A DNA stretch of 64,000 nucleotides from Achromobacter spanius (GCF_003994415.1 NZ_CP034689.1:5084001-5148000); one strand, 5' to 3'; counted from the stretch's first letter, positions 36,663-45,642 are shown. Translations and numbers: made by a program. Notes: generated from the sequence alone by a model not told the origin.

Positions 36663-37360
36663 TCGAAGCCGGCGGGCTGCATGTGTACTACGGCGCCAGC
36701 CACGTGCTGCGCGGTGTGGACATGCATATCGGGTCGGGGGAATCCGTGGGCCTGGTGGGCCGCAACGGCATGGGCAAGACCACGCTGATACGCAGCCTGA
36801 TGGGCCAGGTGAAAAGCACGCGCGGCCAGGTGCGCGTGGCGGGGCGCGATTGCACCCGCGCGCCGGCCCATGCCATTGCGCGCATGGGCGTGGCTTACGT
36901 GCCTGAAGGGCGCGGCATCTTCCCCAACCTGAACGTGCGCGAAAACCTGCAAGTGGCGGCGCGGCCCAGTGTCAGCGGCGAACGGGCCTGGACCTATGCG
37001 CGCGTGCTGGACACCTTTCCGCGACTGCGCGAGCGGCTGGGCCATGGCGGCCAGCAGTTGTCGGGCGGCGAACAGCAGATGCTGGCCATCGGCCGCGCGC
37101 TGATGACCAACCCCGACCTGCTGATTCTGGACGAAGCCACCGAAGGGCTCGCGCCGCTGATCGTGGCGGAAATCTGGCGCATCATCCGCGAGATCCGCGC
37201 GACCGGGATGTCTACGTTGATCGTGGACCGCAACTATCGCGCGGTGCTCGAACACACCGACCGCTGCCTGGTGATGGAAAAAGGGCTGATCGTGGAAGAC
37301 GGCGATAGCGCGTCGCTGGCCCGGCAACCGGAACAACTGACGCGCTATCTTGGCGTGTAA
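36650..37360 (+). CDS. LivF-type ABC ATP-binding protein
   Basis: A 236-residue ATPase with Walker A GRNGMGKTT, the LivF-type YVPEGRGIFPNLNVRENL segment, signature LSGGEQQMLAIGRAL and Walker B LLILDEATEGLAP. The usual switch His after Walker B (VEHD/VEQN in relatives) reads VDRNYR, as in many LivF proteins. It is the last gene of the benzoate operon, ending 10 bases before the convergent ThDP gene. Confidence 0.93.
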   Translation: MHALIEAGGLHVYYGASHVLRGVDMHIGSGESVGLVGRNGMGKTTLIRSLMGQVKSTRGQVRVAGRDCTRAPAHAIARMGVAYVPEGRGIFPNLNVRENLQVAARPSVSGERAWTYARVLDTFPRLRERLGHGGQQLSGGEQQMLAIGRALMTNPDLLILDEATEGLAPLIVAEIWRIIREIRATGMSTLIVDRNYRAVLEHTDRCLVMEKGLIVEDGDSASLARQPEQLTRYLGV

Positions 37361-37370
37361 AGACGCAGCC

Positions 37371-38930
37371 CTAGATGATCGCCTCGATCAGGAACGGCCC
37401 ACGGCGCTTCAGGCCATCGGCCAGCGCGCGCGCAAAGCCTTCCACCGTATCCACGCTGACCGCCTCCACGCCCATGCCGCGCGCCAGGTGCGTCCAATCC
37501 AGATAGGGCTCTTCCAGGTCCAGCATGCGGCGGGCGTTGCGGCCCGGTTCCTTCACGCCCACGTTCTTCATTTCGCCATGCAGCGTGGCGTAAGAGCGAT
37601 TGGCCAGGATGACCGTCAGGCAATCCAGGTTTTCGCGCGCCTGCGTCCACAGGGCTTGCAAGGTGTACATGCCGCTGCCGTCGGCTTGCAGCGTGATGAC
37701 CTTGCGATCCGGGCAAGCCACCGCCGCGCCGGTTGCCAGTGGCAGACCGATGCCGATGGCGCCCCCGGTCAGCATCAGCCAATCGTGCGGCGCGCTGCTG
37801 GCGCTGTAGATAGGAAACTCGCGGCCCTGCGTGATGGACTCATCGCACACAATGGCTTGCTCGGGCAAGGTGTGGGCGATAAGAATGTTCACGGCGGCGC
37901 CGGTCAGCTTGCCGGAGGACGGCACTTCATAGGCCGCGGCCGGCGTGGCCAGGCGCGGCGCGTCGGCGGCAATGCCAAGCTCATCGGCCAGCCATTCCAG
38001 CGCATGGGCAAGATCTTGTTCGGCGGATGCCAGCACCACCTGGTTGCTGTCGGGCGGCGCCAGCAGGCTGGGCTTGCCGGGGTAGGCAAAGAAACCCACC
38101 GGCGCCTTGGCGCCCGCCAGCACCAGGTGCTTCACGTCTTTCAGCTTGGCCACGGCCAGGTCAATGGGATAGGGCAGCCGGTCAACCGGCGTGCGCGCGC
38201 CGCCGCGTTCAATGCGGCGGTTCGAGGTTTCGGACATCAGGCGCACGCCGGTCGCGCGAGCGATACGGCCAGCGGCGTTCAAGGCGCGTTCACGCAGCGC
38301 CGCGCCGCCCAGCATCAGCACGGTGACCTCGCCCGAGCGGATGGCGGCGGCCGCCGCGCGCACGGCCTCGGCGGAAGTCTGCGCCAGGGGTAAGTCCTTT
38401 ACCTGCACGGGCGCGGGCGCGCCGTCGGGCAGATCGGTCCAGGCGGTGTCGGCGGGCAGGATCAGGGTGGCGATGTTGCCGGGCGCCTGACGCGCCACGC
38501 CAATGGCCTCGGCGGCATCCGCCGACACGGCGGCGGCCGTCATCGTGCGCTTGACCCAGTGCGACATCGGACGCGCCACGCCTTCCACGTCGCTGGTCAG
38601 CGGCGCATCGTATTGCACGTGATAGGTGGCGTGGTCGCCCACGATATTGACCATGGGCGTGCGTGCGCGCTTGGCGTTGTGCAGGTTGGCCAGGCCATTG
38701 CCCAAGCCAGGGCCCAGGTGCAGCAAGGTGGCGGCCGGCTTGTCGGCCATGCGCGCGTAACCGTCGGCCGCGCCCGTCACCACGCCTTCGAACAGGCCCA
38801 GCACGCAACGCATCTTGGGTTTGCGATCCAGGGCCGCGACAAAGTGCATTTCCGATGTGCCGGGGTTGGCAAAACACACGTCTACATCGTTGGCCAGCAA
38901 GGTATCGCAGAGACTGTCAGCGCCGTTCAT
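37371..38930 (-). CDS. Thiamine-diphosphate enzyme (acetolactate-synthase / benzoylformate-decarboxylase-like)
   Basis: A 519-residue ThDP enzyme. The N-terminal domain has the catalytic-type Glu E27 (FANPGTSEMHFVAALD) and GLFEGVVTGAADGYARM; the C-terminal cofactor domain has LQADGSGMYTLQALWTQARE ending at ILAN. No regulatory subunit is adjacent, so valine/isoleucine synthesis is unlikely. Acetolactate-type or aromatic 2-oxo-acid decarboxylases fit better. The start was set at ATG 38930 since the upstream extension is Arg-rich and membrane-unlike. It is convergent with the benzoate transport operon; no pathway link can be shown from sequence. Confidence 0.85.
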   Translation of the reverse strand: MNGADSLCDTLLANDVDVCFANPGTSEMHFVAALDRKPKMRCVLGLFEGVVTGAADGYARMADKPAATLLHLGPGLGNGLANLHNAKRARTPMVNIVGDHATYHVQYDAPLTSDVEGVARPMSHWVKRTMTAAAVSADAAEAIGVARQAPGNIATLILPADTAWTDLPDGAPAPVQVKDLPLAQTSAEAVRAAAAAIRSGEVTVLMLGGAALRERALNAAGRIARATGVRLMSETSNRRIERGGARTPVDRLPYPIDLAVAKLKDVKHLVLAGAKAPVGFFAYPGKPSLLAPPDSNQVVLASAEQDLAHALEWLADELGIAADAPRLATPAAAYEVPSSGKLTGAAVNILIAHTLPEQAIVCDESITQGREFPIYSASSAPHDWLMLTGGAIGIGLPLATGAAVACPDRKVITLQADGSGMYTLQALWTQARENLDCLTVILANRSYATLHGEMKNVGVKEPGRNARRMLDLEEPYLDWTHLARGMGVEAVSVDTVEGFARALADGLKRRGPFLIEAII

Positions 38931-39071
38931 GATTTTCCCTAGTCGTTTTAAATGGCGATGCGGGCGCATGCGCGCCCGCCTGATATGCATGATAGGTAGC
39001 GTATCAAAAACGCGATAGACCCATTTCCGCTTGCGGGCATGGAACCATTTCCGGCACATTCCGGCAGGCGA

Positions 39072-39100
39072 AATAAAAAGGGCCTGCATCAAGCAGGCCC
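39072..39100 (-). terminator. Rho-independent terminator of the amino-acid receptor gene
   Basis: On the minus strand an 8-bp stem GGGCCTGC/GCAGGCCC with a 5-base loop is followed by TTTTTATTT. It lies 50 bases downstream of the stop at 39150. Confidence 0.92.
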
Positions 39101-39149
39101 CGTACCTTCAGCCAGGAATCTTCAGGCAGGCATCTTCAACCCCACCACG

Positions 39150-40196
39150 TCAGCGAATCGGCCACGGATACATGGCGCCGCCGTTGCTCCACAGCGCATT
39201 GGTGCCGCGTTGCAGGCCCAGCTTGCTGTCCTTGCCCACGTTGCGCTCGAACACTTCGCTGTAGTTGCCCACGGCCTTGATGGCGTTGTAGGCCCATTTT
39301 TCATCCAGGCCCATGTTCTTGCCCGCCCCTGGCGTCACGCCCAGGATGCGCAAGACGTTCGGGTTCTTGCTTTTCAGCATGTCATCAACGTTCTTCTGCG
39401 TGATGCCGTATTCCTCGGCTTCCAGCAAGGCGAACAGGGTCCAGCGCACGATGCTCAACCAGTTCTCGTCGCCCTGGCGCACCATGGGGCCCAACGGTTC
39501 TTTCGAGAAACGTTCCGGCAAAATCTCGTAGTCGTCGGGATTGGCCACTTGCGTGGCGCGCACGGCGGCCAGTTGCGAGGAATCGTCGGTAAAGGCATCA
39601 CAGCGGCCGGCTTCAAAAGCGCGCACCACTTCCGTCACCTTGTCGATCACCACCGGCTTGAATTCAATACCGTTGGCGCGAAACCAGTCGGCCAGATTCA
39701 GTTCGGTGGTGGTGCCGGGCTGCACGCAAATGGTGGCGCCGTTGAGGTCCTTGGCGCTTTTCACGCCCAGCTTCTTGCTGACCAGAATGCCCTGGCCATC
39801 GTAAAAGCTGGCGGCCACGGCGGCCAGGCCCAGCGAGGTGTCGCGCGTCTGGGTCAGGGTGACGGTGCGCAGCAGCACATCGACCTCGCCCGACTGCAAG
39901 GCGGTGAAGCGTTGCTGGGTCGACAGCGCGGTACCTTTGAATTTGCTCGGGTCACCGAACACGGCCGCGGCCACCGCGCGGCAGATGTCCACGTCCATGC
40001 CCGCCCATTCGCCCTTGCTGTCGGTGGCCGAGAACCCCGAGACGCCGTCGCTCAGGCCGCACTGCACAAAGCCCTTTTTCTTCACCGCGTCCAGCGTGGG
40101 GCCGGCAAGTGCCGCCTGGGACGCGCAAGCCAGGGCCAGAGCGCCGGCCGCCAACCATGTTGACCGATTTATTGACCACTTCATTGACCGCTTCAT
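39150..40196 (-). CDS. AapJ-type general amino-acid ABC solute-binding protein
   Basis: A 348-residue periplasmic receptor. The signal peptide (about residues 1-31, ending ALA) is followed by GPTLDAVKKKGFVQCGLSDG and GFSATDSKGEWAGMDVDICR, which match AapJ/BztA-type polar amino-acid receptors. It has its own terminator, and no permease or ATPase gene is nearby, so it must share membrane components encoded elsewhere or be a stand-alone receptor. AGGAG precedes the ATG. Confidence 0.9.
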   Translation of the reverse strand: MKRSMKWSINRSTWLAAGALALACASQAALAGPTLDAVKKKGFVQCGLSDGVSGFSATDSKGEWAGMDVDICRAVAAAVFGDPSKFKGTALSTQQRFTALQSGEVDVLLRTVTLTQTRDTSLGLAAVAASFYDGQGILVSKKLGVKSAKDLNGATICVQPGTTTELNLADWFRANGIEFKPVVIDKVTEVVRAFEAGRCDAFTDDSSQLAAVRATQVANPDDYEILPERFSKEPLGPMVRQGDENWLSIVRWTLFALLEAEEYGITQKNVDDMLKSKNPNVLRILGVTPGAGKNMGLDEKWAYNAIKAVGNYSEVFERNVGKDSKLGLQRGTNALWSNGGAMYPWPIR

Positions 40197-40494
40197 CGCG
40201 CTTCTCCTGAAGGTGAAATCCGCGCCAGATTACGCCATGTCCACCCCGTGAACAACGCGGCTTTCCCTAGTGCTGCTTAAAGAATGACGAGTCTGATAGA
40301 TACCTGCATTTGTCCGGTGATCGAACTTAATCAGGCCGTTTCACCCCTATGGCCAGGCGCCCGCATGCCATACTTTTTTTGCGTCGATGTCCGATACGCG
40401 GCATTGCCGCAAGCCCTTAAAAAAACGCCGAGCGCGCCACCATAACAACCCGGCGCGCATCGATATTCGGTCGATTCATGGAGGAGACAAATCC

Positions 40495-41493
40495 ATGGCT
40501 ACAGTTTGCAAATCGCAGCCCCGCCGCCTTGCCCTGAAAACCCTGTTGTGCTCGGCCCTGGCCACCATCGGCCTGGCCGCCGGCCCCGCCCAGGCCGCGG
40601 ATGACTGGCCCACCAAGCCCATCAAGATCATCGTGCCGTACACCCCGGGCGGCTCTACCGACATCGTCACCCGCATCGTGGTGGAAAAGCTGGCCCCGCG
40701 CCTGGGCCAGACGATCATTGTCGAGAACAAGCCGGGCGCCAACAGCAGCGTGGGTTCGGCCATTGCCGCCAAGGCGGACCCGGACGGCTACACCTTCCTG
40801 GCCATGCTGCCGGCCTACCTGGTCAACTTCCATCTGTACAAGTTGAACTTCAAGCCCACGGACCTGGTGCCCGTGGTGCAAATGGCCGACCTGCCCCTGT
40901 TCCTGTTCGTGGCCGAAGACGTGCCCGTCAACAACGTGGCGGAATTGGTCGAATACGGCCGCAAGCATCCCGACAAGCTCACCTATGCGTCCAGCGGCAC
41001 GGGTTCCAACGCGCACCTGACCGGCGCCCGGTTCGCAACGAAGAACCAGATTGCGATGACGCACGTGGCCTACAAGGGCAGCGCGCCGATTCTGACCGAC
41101 CTGCTTGGCGGGCGCGTGTCGATGGTGTTCGACCCGATCCTGGTGCCGATGCAATACGTGAAGCAGAACCGGCTGAAGGCGCTGGCCTTCACCGGCAAGC
41201 AGCGCTGGCCTGACGAGCCCAACATTCCCACCATGGGCGAAGCCGGCCAGCCGGGTTTTGAAACGGGTTCGTGGGCGGGGCTGCTGGCGCCGGCCAATAC
41301 GCCCCAGCCCATCATCGACCGCATGGCGCGCGAGGTCGCGGAAGTGGTGAAAGACCCCGAAGTACGGCGTAAATTCATCGACGTCGGCTTCCTGCCGGTG
41401 GGGGGCACGACGGCGCAATTCGCCGAATTCATGCGGCAAGAGTCCGCCCACTACGCCGACGTCGTCAAGCAGGTCGGCATCACCGCGAACTGA
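40495..41493 (+). CDS. Bug/TctC-family solute receptor
   Basis: A 332-residue periplasmic receptor. An Arg-containing N-terminus leads into the helix LALKTLLCSALATIGLAAG and a cut after AQA. The mature part has DDWPTKPIKIIVPYTPGGST, VENKPGANSSVGSAIAAKAD and FDPILVPMQYVK. GGAGGAG at 40480 supports ATG 40495 over the longer frame. It is 55 bases upstream of the CoA-transferase pair, so its ligand may be an acid that is then converted to a CoA ester, such as a beta-keto or dicarboxylic acid. Confidence 0.92.
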   Translation: MATVCKSQPRRLALKTLLCSALATIGLAAGPAQAADDWPTKPIKIIVPYTPGGSTDIVTRIVVEKLAPRLGQTIIVENKPGANSSVGSAIAAKADPDGYTFLAMLPAYLVNFHLYKLNFKPTDLVPVVQMADLPLFLFVAEDVPVNNVAELVEYGRKHPDKLTYASSGTGSNAHLTGARFATKNQIAMTHVAYKGSAPILTDLLGGRVSMVFDPILVPMQYVKQNRLKALAFTGKQRWPDEPNIPTMGEAGQPGFETGSWAGLLAPANTPQPIIDRMAREVAEVVKDPEVRRKFIDVGFLPVGGTTAQFAEFMRQESAHYADVVKQVGITAN

Positions 41494-41548
41494 ACGAAGA
41501 CGGAGCGCGGCGGCAACGCCGCTGCTCTGTCTGATCGGAATCCACACC

Positions 41549-42229
41549 ATGATCAACAAGTTCATCGACACGCCCGAGGCCGCGGTCTCGGACATCCACG
41601 ACGGCGCCACGATACTGATCAGCGGTTTTGGCGGCGCCGGCATGCCCACCGAACTGATCCATGCCCTGATCGACCAGGGCGCGCGCGAGCTCACCGTGGT
41701 CAGCAATAACGCGGGCAACCACGAAACGGGCCTGGCCGCGCTGATCAAGGCCGGCCGCGTGCGCAAAGTGATCTGCTCGTTTCCCAAGGCGTCTCACTCC
41801 TGGGTCTTCGACGACCTGTATCGGCGCGGCGGCATCGAGCTGGAATGCGTGCCACAGGGCACCATCGCGGAACGGCTGCGCGCGGCAGGCGCGGGGCTGG
41901 GCGGATTCTTCACGCCCACCGCCTACGGCACCGAACTGGCGCAAGGCAAGGAAACGCGCATGATCAACGGACGCGGCCATGTCTTCGAGACGCCGCTGCA
42001 TGGCGACTTTGCGCTGGTCAAGGCCGACCAGGGCGACCGCTGGGGCAACCTGACTTATCACAAGAGCGCGCGCAACTTCGGGCCCATCATGTGCATGGCG
42101 GCCAAGACCACCATCGTGCAGGTGCGCGCCAAGGCCGAACTGGGCGAACTGCCGCCCGAAGCCATCGTGACGCCCGGCATCTTTGTCAAGCGCGTCACCG
42201 AGGTGGCCAATGCCGCCTTTTCCAGTTGA
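41549..42229 (+). CDS. 3-oxoacid / 3-oxoadipate CoA-transferase, subunit A
   Basis: A 226-residue alpha subunit: ISGFGGAGMPTELIHALIDQ near the N-terminus (the GxGG CoA-binding loop), VSNNAGNHETGLAALI and the TPTAYGTELAQGKETRMING region. With subunit B it transfers CoA from succinyl-CoA to a 3-oxoacid. PcaI (3-oxoadipate) and ScoA (acetoacetate) are hard to separate by eye; the following PcaR-like regulator leans toward 3-oxoadipate. Subunit B starts 9 bases downstream. Confidence 0.9.
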   Translation: MINKFIDTPEAAVSDIHDGATILISGFGGAGMPTELIHALIDQGARELTVVSNNAGNHETGLAALIKAGRVRKVICSFPKASHSWVFDDLYRRGGIELECVPQGTIAERLRAAGAGLGGFFTPTAYGTELAQGKETRMINGRGHVFETPLHGDFALVKADQGDRWGNLTYHKSARNFGPIMCMAAKTTIVQVRAKAELGELPPEAIVTPGIFVKRVTEVANAAFSS

Positions 42230-42238
42230 AGGACAGCC

Positions 42239-42880
42239 ATGTACCAACCCCTGACCCGCGAGGCCATGGCGCGCCGCCTGGCCCTGGATATTCCCGACGG
42301 CAGCTACGTCAACCTGGGCATCGGCATGCCGGTACTGGTGGCCGCCCACCTGCCGGACGACCGCGAGATTGTGCTGCATAGCGAAAACGGCATCCTGGGC
42401 ATGGGCCCGCCACCCGCCGACGACGCCATCAACCTGGACTTGATCAACGCCGGCAAGCAGCCCGTGACCCTGCTTGCGGGCGGCGCGTATTTTCACCATG
42501 CCGATTCGTTTGCGATGATGCGCGGCGGCCACCTGGACATCTGCGTCATGGGCGGCATGCAGGTCGCGGCCAATGGTGATCTGGCCAACTGGTCGCTGGC
42601 CAAGTCGGGCGAAGCGCCTGCCGTGGGCGGCGCGATGGACCTGGCGGTGGGCGCGCGCAGCGTGTTCATCATGATGGAACACAACAGCAAGAACGGCGAT
42701 CCGAAGATCGTCGAACGCTGCACGTATCCCTTGACGGGCGCGGGCGTGGTGGACCGCATCTATACCGATCTGGCGGTCATTGACGTCACGCCGGACGGCC
42801 TTGTGGTTCGGGATATGATCGACGGCATGACGCTGACCGAACTGCAAGGACGCACCGGCGCGCCGCTGCGCGCGGGCTGA
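42239..42880 (+). CDS. 3-oxoacid / 3-oxoadipate CoA-transferase, subunit B
   Basis: A 213-residue beta subunit with the catalytic glutamate in the family motif HSENGILGMGPPP (about residue 43), NLGIGMPVLVAAHLP before it, and GAMDLAVGARSVFIMMEH. AGGACAG precedes the ATG. The stop overlaps the ATG of the IclR regulator by one base (TGATG), so enzyme and regulator are coupled. Confidence 0.92.
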   Translation: MYQPLTREAMARRLALDIPDGSYVNLGIGMPVLVAAHLPDDREIVLHSENGILGMGPPPADDAINLDLINAGKQPVTLLAGGAYFHHADSFAMMRGGHLDICVMGGMQVAANGDLANWSLAKSGEAPAVGGAMDLAVGARSVFIMMEHNSKNGDPKIVERCTYPLTGAGVVDRIYTDLAVIDVTPDGLVVRDMIDGMTLTELQGRTGAPLRAG

Positions 42881-43707
42881 TGCTGCCTAATCTGCCCCCG
42901 CCCGGCTACGCCGCGCCGTTGGCCGCTGACGACCATCCCGACCAGTTCCGGGGCGACCCGGACTACATGCTGACCCTGGCGCGCGGCCTGCACGTGATCC
43001 GCGCGTTCGGCACGCGGCGTCATCCGCAAACGGCGGCGGAACTGAGCCGTCGCGCAGGCCTGCCGCGCGCGGTGGTGCAGCGATGTCTGCACACGCTGGT
43101 GCTGCTGGGCATTGCCGAGCAGCATGGCAGGTTGTATGTGCTGACGCCGCGCATCCTGGGCCTGGGCTATGCGTATTTTTCGTCGACGCCGTTTGTGTCG
43201 CTGGCCCAACCCGTGCTGGAAGAACTGAGCGCCACGGTCAACGAGACCTGCGCGTTGGCCATCATGGAAGGCCACGAAATGCTGTACCTGGCGCGTTCCG
43301 AAGTGAACCGCCTGCTGGCAACGTCAATGGGCCTGGGCAGCCGCTTGCCGGCTTATTGCACGTCGATCGGGCGGGTATTGCTGGCCGAACTGCCGGAGCC
43401 CGCCCTGGCCCGCTATTTCGCCGCCACGGAATTGCAGCCCTATACGGAATTCACGCTGAACACCGAAGCGAAACTGCGCGTGGAATTGGCGCGTATCCGC
43501 GAGCAGGGCTACGCGGTGGTCGATCAGGAATTGGAATTGAACGTGCGCGCGATTTCAGTCGCCGTCCGTTCCGCCAGCGGCAAGGCCTGCGGCGCCGTAA
43601 ACGTCAGCGTCAAGGCAGCGCGTGTGCCGCTGACACGCCTGACGGAAGAGTTCTTGCCCCCGCTGCGGCAAGCAGTGGAAAGAATCGGAGAATTTCTGGT
43701 CGCCTGA
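42880..43707 (+). CDS. IclR-family regulator (PcaR/PobR-like)
   Basis: A 275-residue IclR protein with an N-terminal winged helix (about 28-90: YMLTLARGLHVIRAFGTRRH, TAAELSRRAGLPRAVVQRCL). The C-terminal effector domain has YLARSEVNRLLATSMGLGSR, YCTSIGRVLLAEL and QELELNVRAISVAVRSASGK. These features are closest to PcaR/PobR-type regulators of protocatechuate/beta-ketoadipate genes. It is encoded at the end of the CoA-transferase operon, unlike the usual divergent arrangement. No operator was identified. Confidence 0.88.
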   Translation: MLPNLPPPGYAAPLAADDHPDQFRGDPDYMLTLARGLHVIRAFGTRRHPQTAAELSRRAGLPRAVVQRCLHTLVLLGIAEQHGRLYVLTPRILGLGYAYFSSTPFVSLAQPVLEELSATVNETCALAIMEGHEMLYLARSEVNRLLATSMGLGSRLPAYCTSIGRVLLAELPEPALARYFAATELQPYTEFTLNTEAKLRVELARIREQGYAVVDQELELNVRAISVAVRSASGKACGAVNVSVKAARVPLTRLTEEFLPPLRQAVERIGEFLVA

Positions 43708-43727
43708 GAACGTGGGCGGCACCGGCC

Positions 43728-43788
43728 GATGGGTTACGCGCGTTACGCACCATCCCTTAGCTGACCGCCATGCCGCGCTCCACCCATC
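43728..43788. repeat. Left hairpin of the GTAGGATGGGT-type element
   Basis: GATGGGTTACGCGCG at 43728 pairs with CGCGCTCCACCCATC ending at 43788. The same two arms, with a different loop, occur at 24047-24106. It begins 20 bases after the IclR stop and leads into the 136-bp array. Confidence 0.7.
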
Positions 43789-43804
43789 CTACAAGTCGCG
43801 AGTC

Positions 43805-44571
43805 GTAGGATGGGTGCAGCGCGAGACACCCAACAAAAGAACCCAAGCCAAGTTCGCGCGAAACCCATCAAGCAACCGCCCATATTCAACGCAGCCCGCA
43901 ACAACCCGCCCGGTTCAAAAGCCACCACATCCCACCATTCGTAGGATGGGTGCAGCGCGAGACACCCAGCAAAAGAACCCAAGCCAAGTTCGCGCGAAAC
44001 CCATCAAGCAGCCGCCCATATTCAACGCAGCCCACAACAACCCGCCCGGTTCAGAAGCCCCCACATCCCACCATTCGTAGGATGGGTGCAGCGCGTGACA
44101 CCCAGCAAAAGAACCCAAGCCAAGTTCGCGCGAAACCCATCAAGCAGCCGCCCATATTCAACGCAGCCCACAACAACCCGCCCGGTTCAGAAGCCAGCAC
44201 ATCCCACCATTCGTAGGATGGGTGCAGCGCGAGACACCCAGCAAAAAAACCCAAGCCAAGTTCGCGCGAAACCCATCAAGCAGCCGCCCATATTCAACGC
44301 AGCCCGCAACAACCCGCCCGGTTCAGAAGCCACCACATCCCACCATTCGTAGGATGGGTGCAGCGCGTGACACCCAGCAAAAGAACCCAAGCCAAGTTCG
44401 CGCGAAACCCATCAAGCAGCCGCCCATATTCAACGCAGCCCACAACAACCCGCCCGGTTCAGAAGCCACCACATCCCACCATTCGTAGGATGGGTGCAGC
44501 GCGAGACACCCCACAAAAGAACCCAAGCCAAGTTCGCGCGAAACCCATCAAGCAACCGCCCAAGAATCCCG
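43805..44571. repeat. Tandem array of a 136-bp intergenic repeat (five full copies plus a partial)
   Basis: Units start with GTAGGATGGGTGCAGCGCG at 43805, 43941, 44077, 44213, 44349 and 44485, each exactly 136 bases apart; the last is cut after about 87 bases. Copies are nearly identical. Within each unit GATGGGTGCAGCGCG and TTCGCGCGAAACCCATC form an imperfect inverted repeat. Diagnostic differences alternate (GCGAGACACCC in units 2, 4, 6; GCGTGACACCC in units 3, 5), suggesting growth by 272-bp steps. There are no spacers as in CRISPR. It fills the gap between the convergent IclR and Sua5-type genes; frames of 67-88 codons inside it are repeat artefacts. Confidence 0.95.
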
Positions 44572-44580
44572 CAGCCCCAC

Positions 44581-45636
44581 CTACCCCAACCCCGTCATAT
44601 CCAACGAAAACGCCGCGGCCGCGCGACCAATCCGGTCATTGACCGCGTGCCATTCATCACTATCAGGCGGCGCCTGCACGATGATGCGCGAATACCCCTG
44701 CTTATCCAGATCACGCAGCAGACCATACAAGGCCTGCGCATAGCGCGCCGGGTCCGCGGGCACAGGATGCCATTGCAAACGTTCATCCAACGCTTCAGGC
44801 CTGGCCCCATACGCCACCACCACCACCTTGCCCGCTGGCAAACTCCGTCCTTGCACCACCTCTTGCAGCCGATCATCCGACGCCAGTTCCAGCGGCGTGC
44901 GCGGCGCGTAATGCGCCTTCAACGTCCCCGACGCCCGTGGCGCGGCGGCGTCCGGTGCGAACACCTGCACGCCCAGCACCGCTTCAATCTGCGCCGCGCT
45001 GATATGCCCCGGGCGCAGCAGCACCGGACCCGCACCGCGATCCAGGCGCGACAGGTCCAGAATGGTCGACTCGATACCCACTTCCGACGCCCCGCCTTCC
45101 AGCACCGGCATGCCCGCCGCGACTTCCTCGGGGAACTCGCTGCGCACATGCTCGGCCCGCGTGGGTGACACCTGGCCAAACTTGTTGGCCGACGGCGCGG
45201 CCACGCCGCCCTGCCCGTTCGGCTTGCCCGCCGCGAACGCCGCCAGCAGCGCCTGCGCCACCGGGTGCGATGGGCAGCGGATGCCGATGCTGTCCTGACC
45301 GCCGCTGACCGTATCCACAATATGCGGCGCGCGCTTCAGGATCAGCGTCAGCGGCCCCGGCCAGAACGCATCAATCAGCAAGCGCGCCTCGGGCGGTACA
45401 TCTGCCGCCCAATACGACACATCGCCACCGGGTGCGATATGCACGATGACCGGATGATTCGACGGACGGCCCTTGGCCGCGTAGATCTTCGCCACCGCCT
45501 GCGGGTTTTCCGCGTCCGCGCCCAGGCCGTAGACGGTCTCGGTCGGAAAGGCGGCCAACTCGCCGTCCAGCAGGCGCTGCGCGGCGTGGGCGATGTCCGC
45601 GTCGGGCGCGGAATCCAGCGTGGGCAAGGAAGGCAT
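44581..45636 (-). CDS. L-threonylcarbamoyladenylate synthase, Sua5-type
   Basis: A 351-residue enzyme that makes the threonylcarbamoyl-AMP precursor of tRNA t6A37. The N-terminal YrdC/TsaC domain (about 1-205) has AAFPTETVYGLGADAENPQA, KGRPSNHPVIVH, FWPGPLTLIL and AAPSANKFGQVSPT. A roughly 120-residue C-terminal Sua5 domain follows (ASGTLKAHYAPRTPLEL, then VVAYGARPEAL). The C-terminal domain distinguishes it from short TsaC. The repeat array ends 10 bases from its stop codon. It is 6 bases downstream of purK. Confidence 0.93.
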   Translation of the reverse strand: MPSLPTLDSAPDADIAHAAQRLLDGELAAFPTETVYGLGADAENPQAVAKIYAAKGRPSNHPVIVHIAPGGDVSYWAADVPPEARLLIDAFWPGPLTLILKRAPHIVDTVSGGQDSIGIRCPSHPVAQALLAAFAAGKPNGQGGVAAPSANKFGQVSPTRAEHVRSEFPEEVAAGMPVLEGGASEVGIESTILDLSRLDRGAGPVLLRPGHISAAQIEAVLGVQVFAPDAAAPRASGTLKAHYAPRTPLELASDDRLQEVVQGRSLPAGKVVVVAYGARPEALDERLQWHPVPADPARYAQALYGLLRDLDKQGYSRIIVQAPPDSDEWHAVNDRIGRAAAAFSLDMTGLG

Positions 45637-45642
45637 CGCGGT

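Noticed and set aside
43805..44571. CRISPR array
   Set aside because: The 136-bp units abut directly, without unique spacers, and no cas genes are near.
43950..44642. Series of 67- to 94-codon open frames on both strands in the repeat array
   Set aside because: They recur every 136 bp in step with the repeat unit, overlap each other on both strands and have no ribosome-binding sites; they are products of the repeat, not genes.
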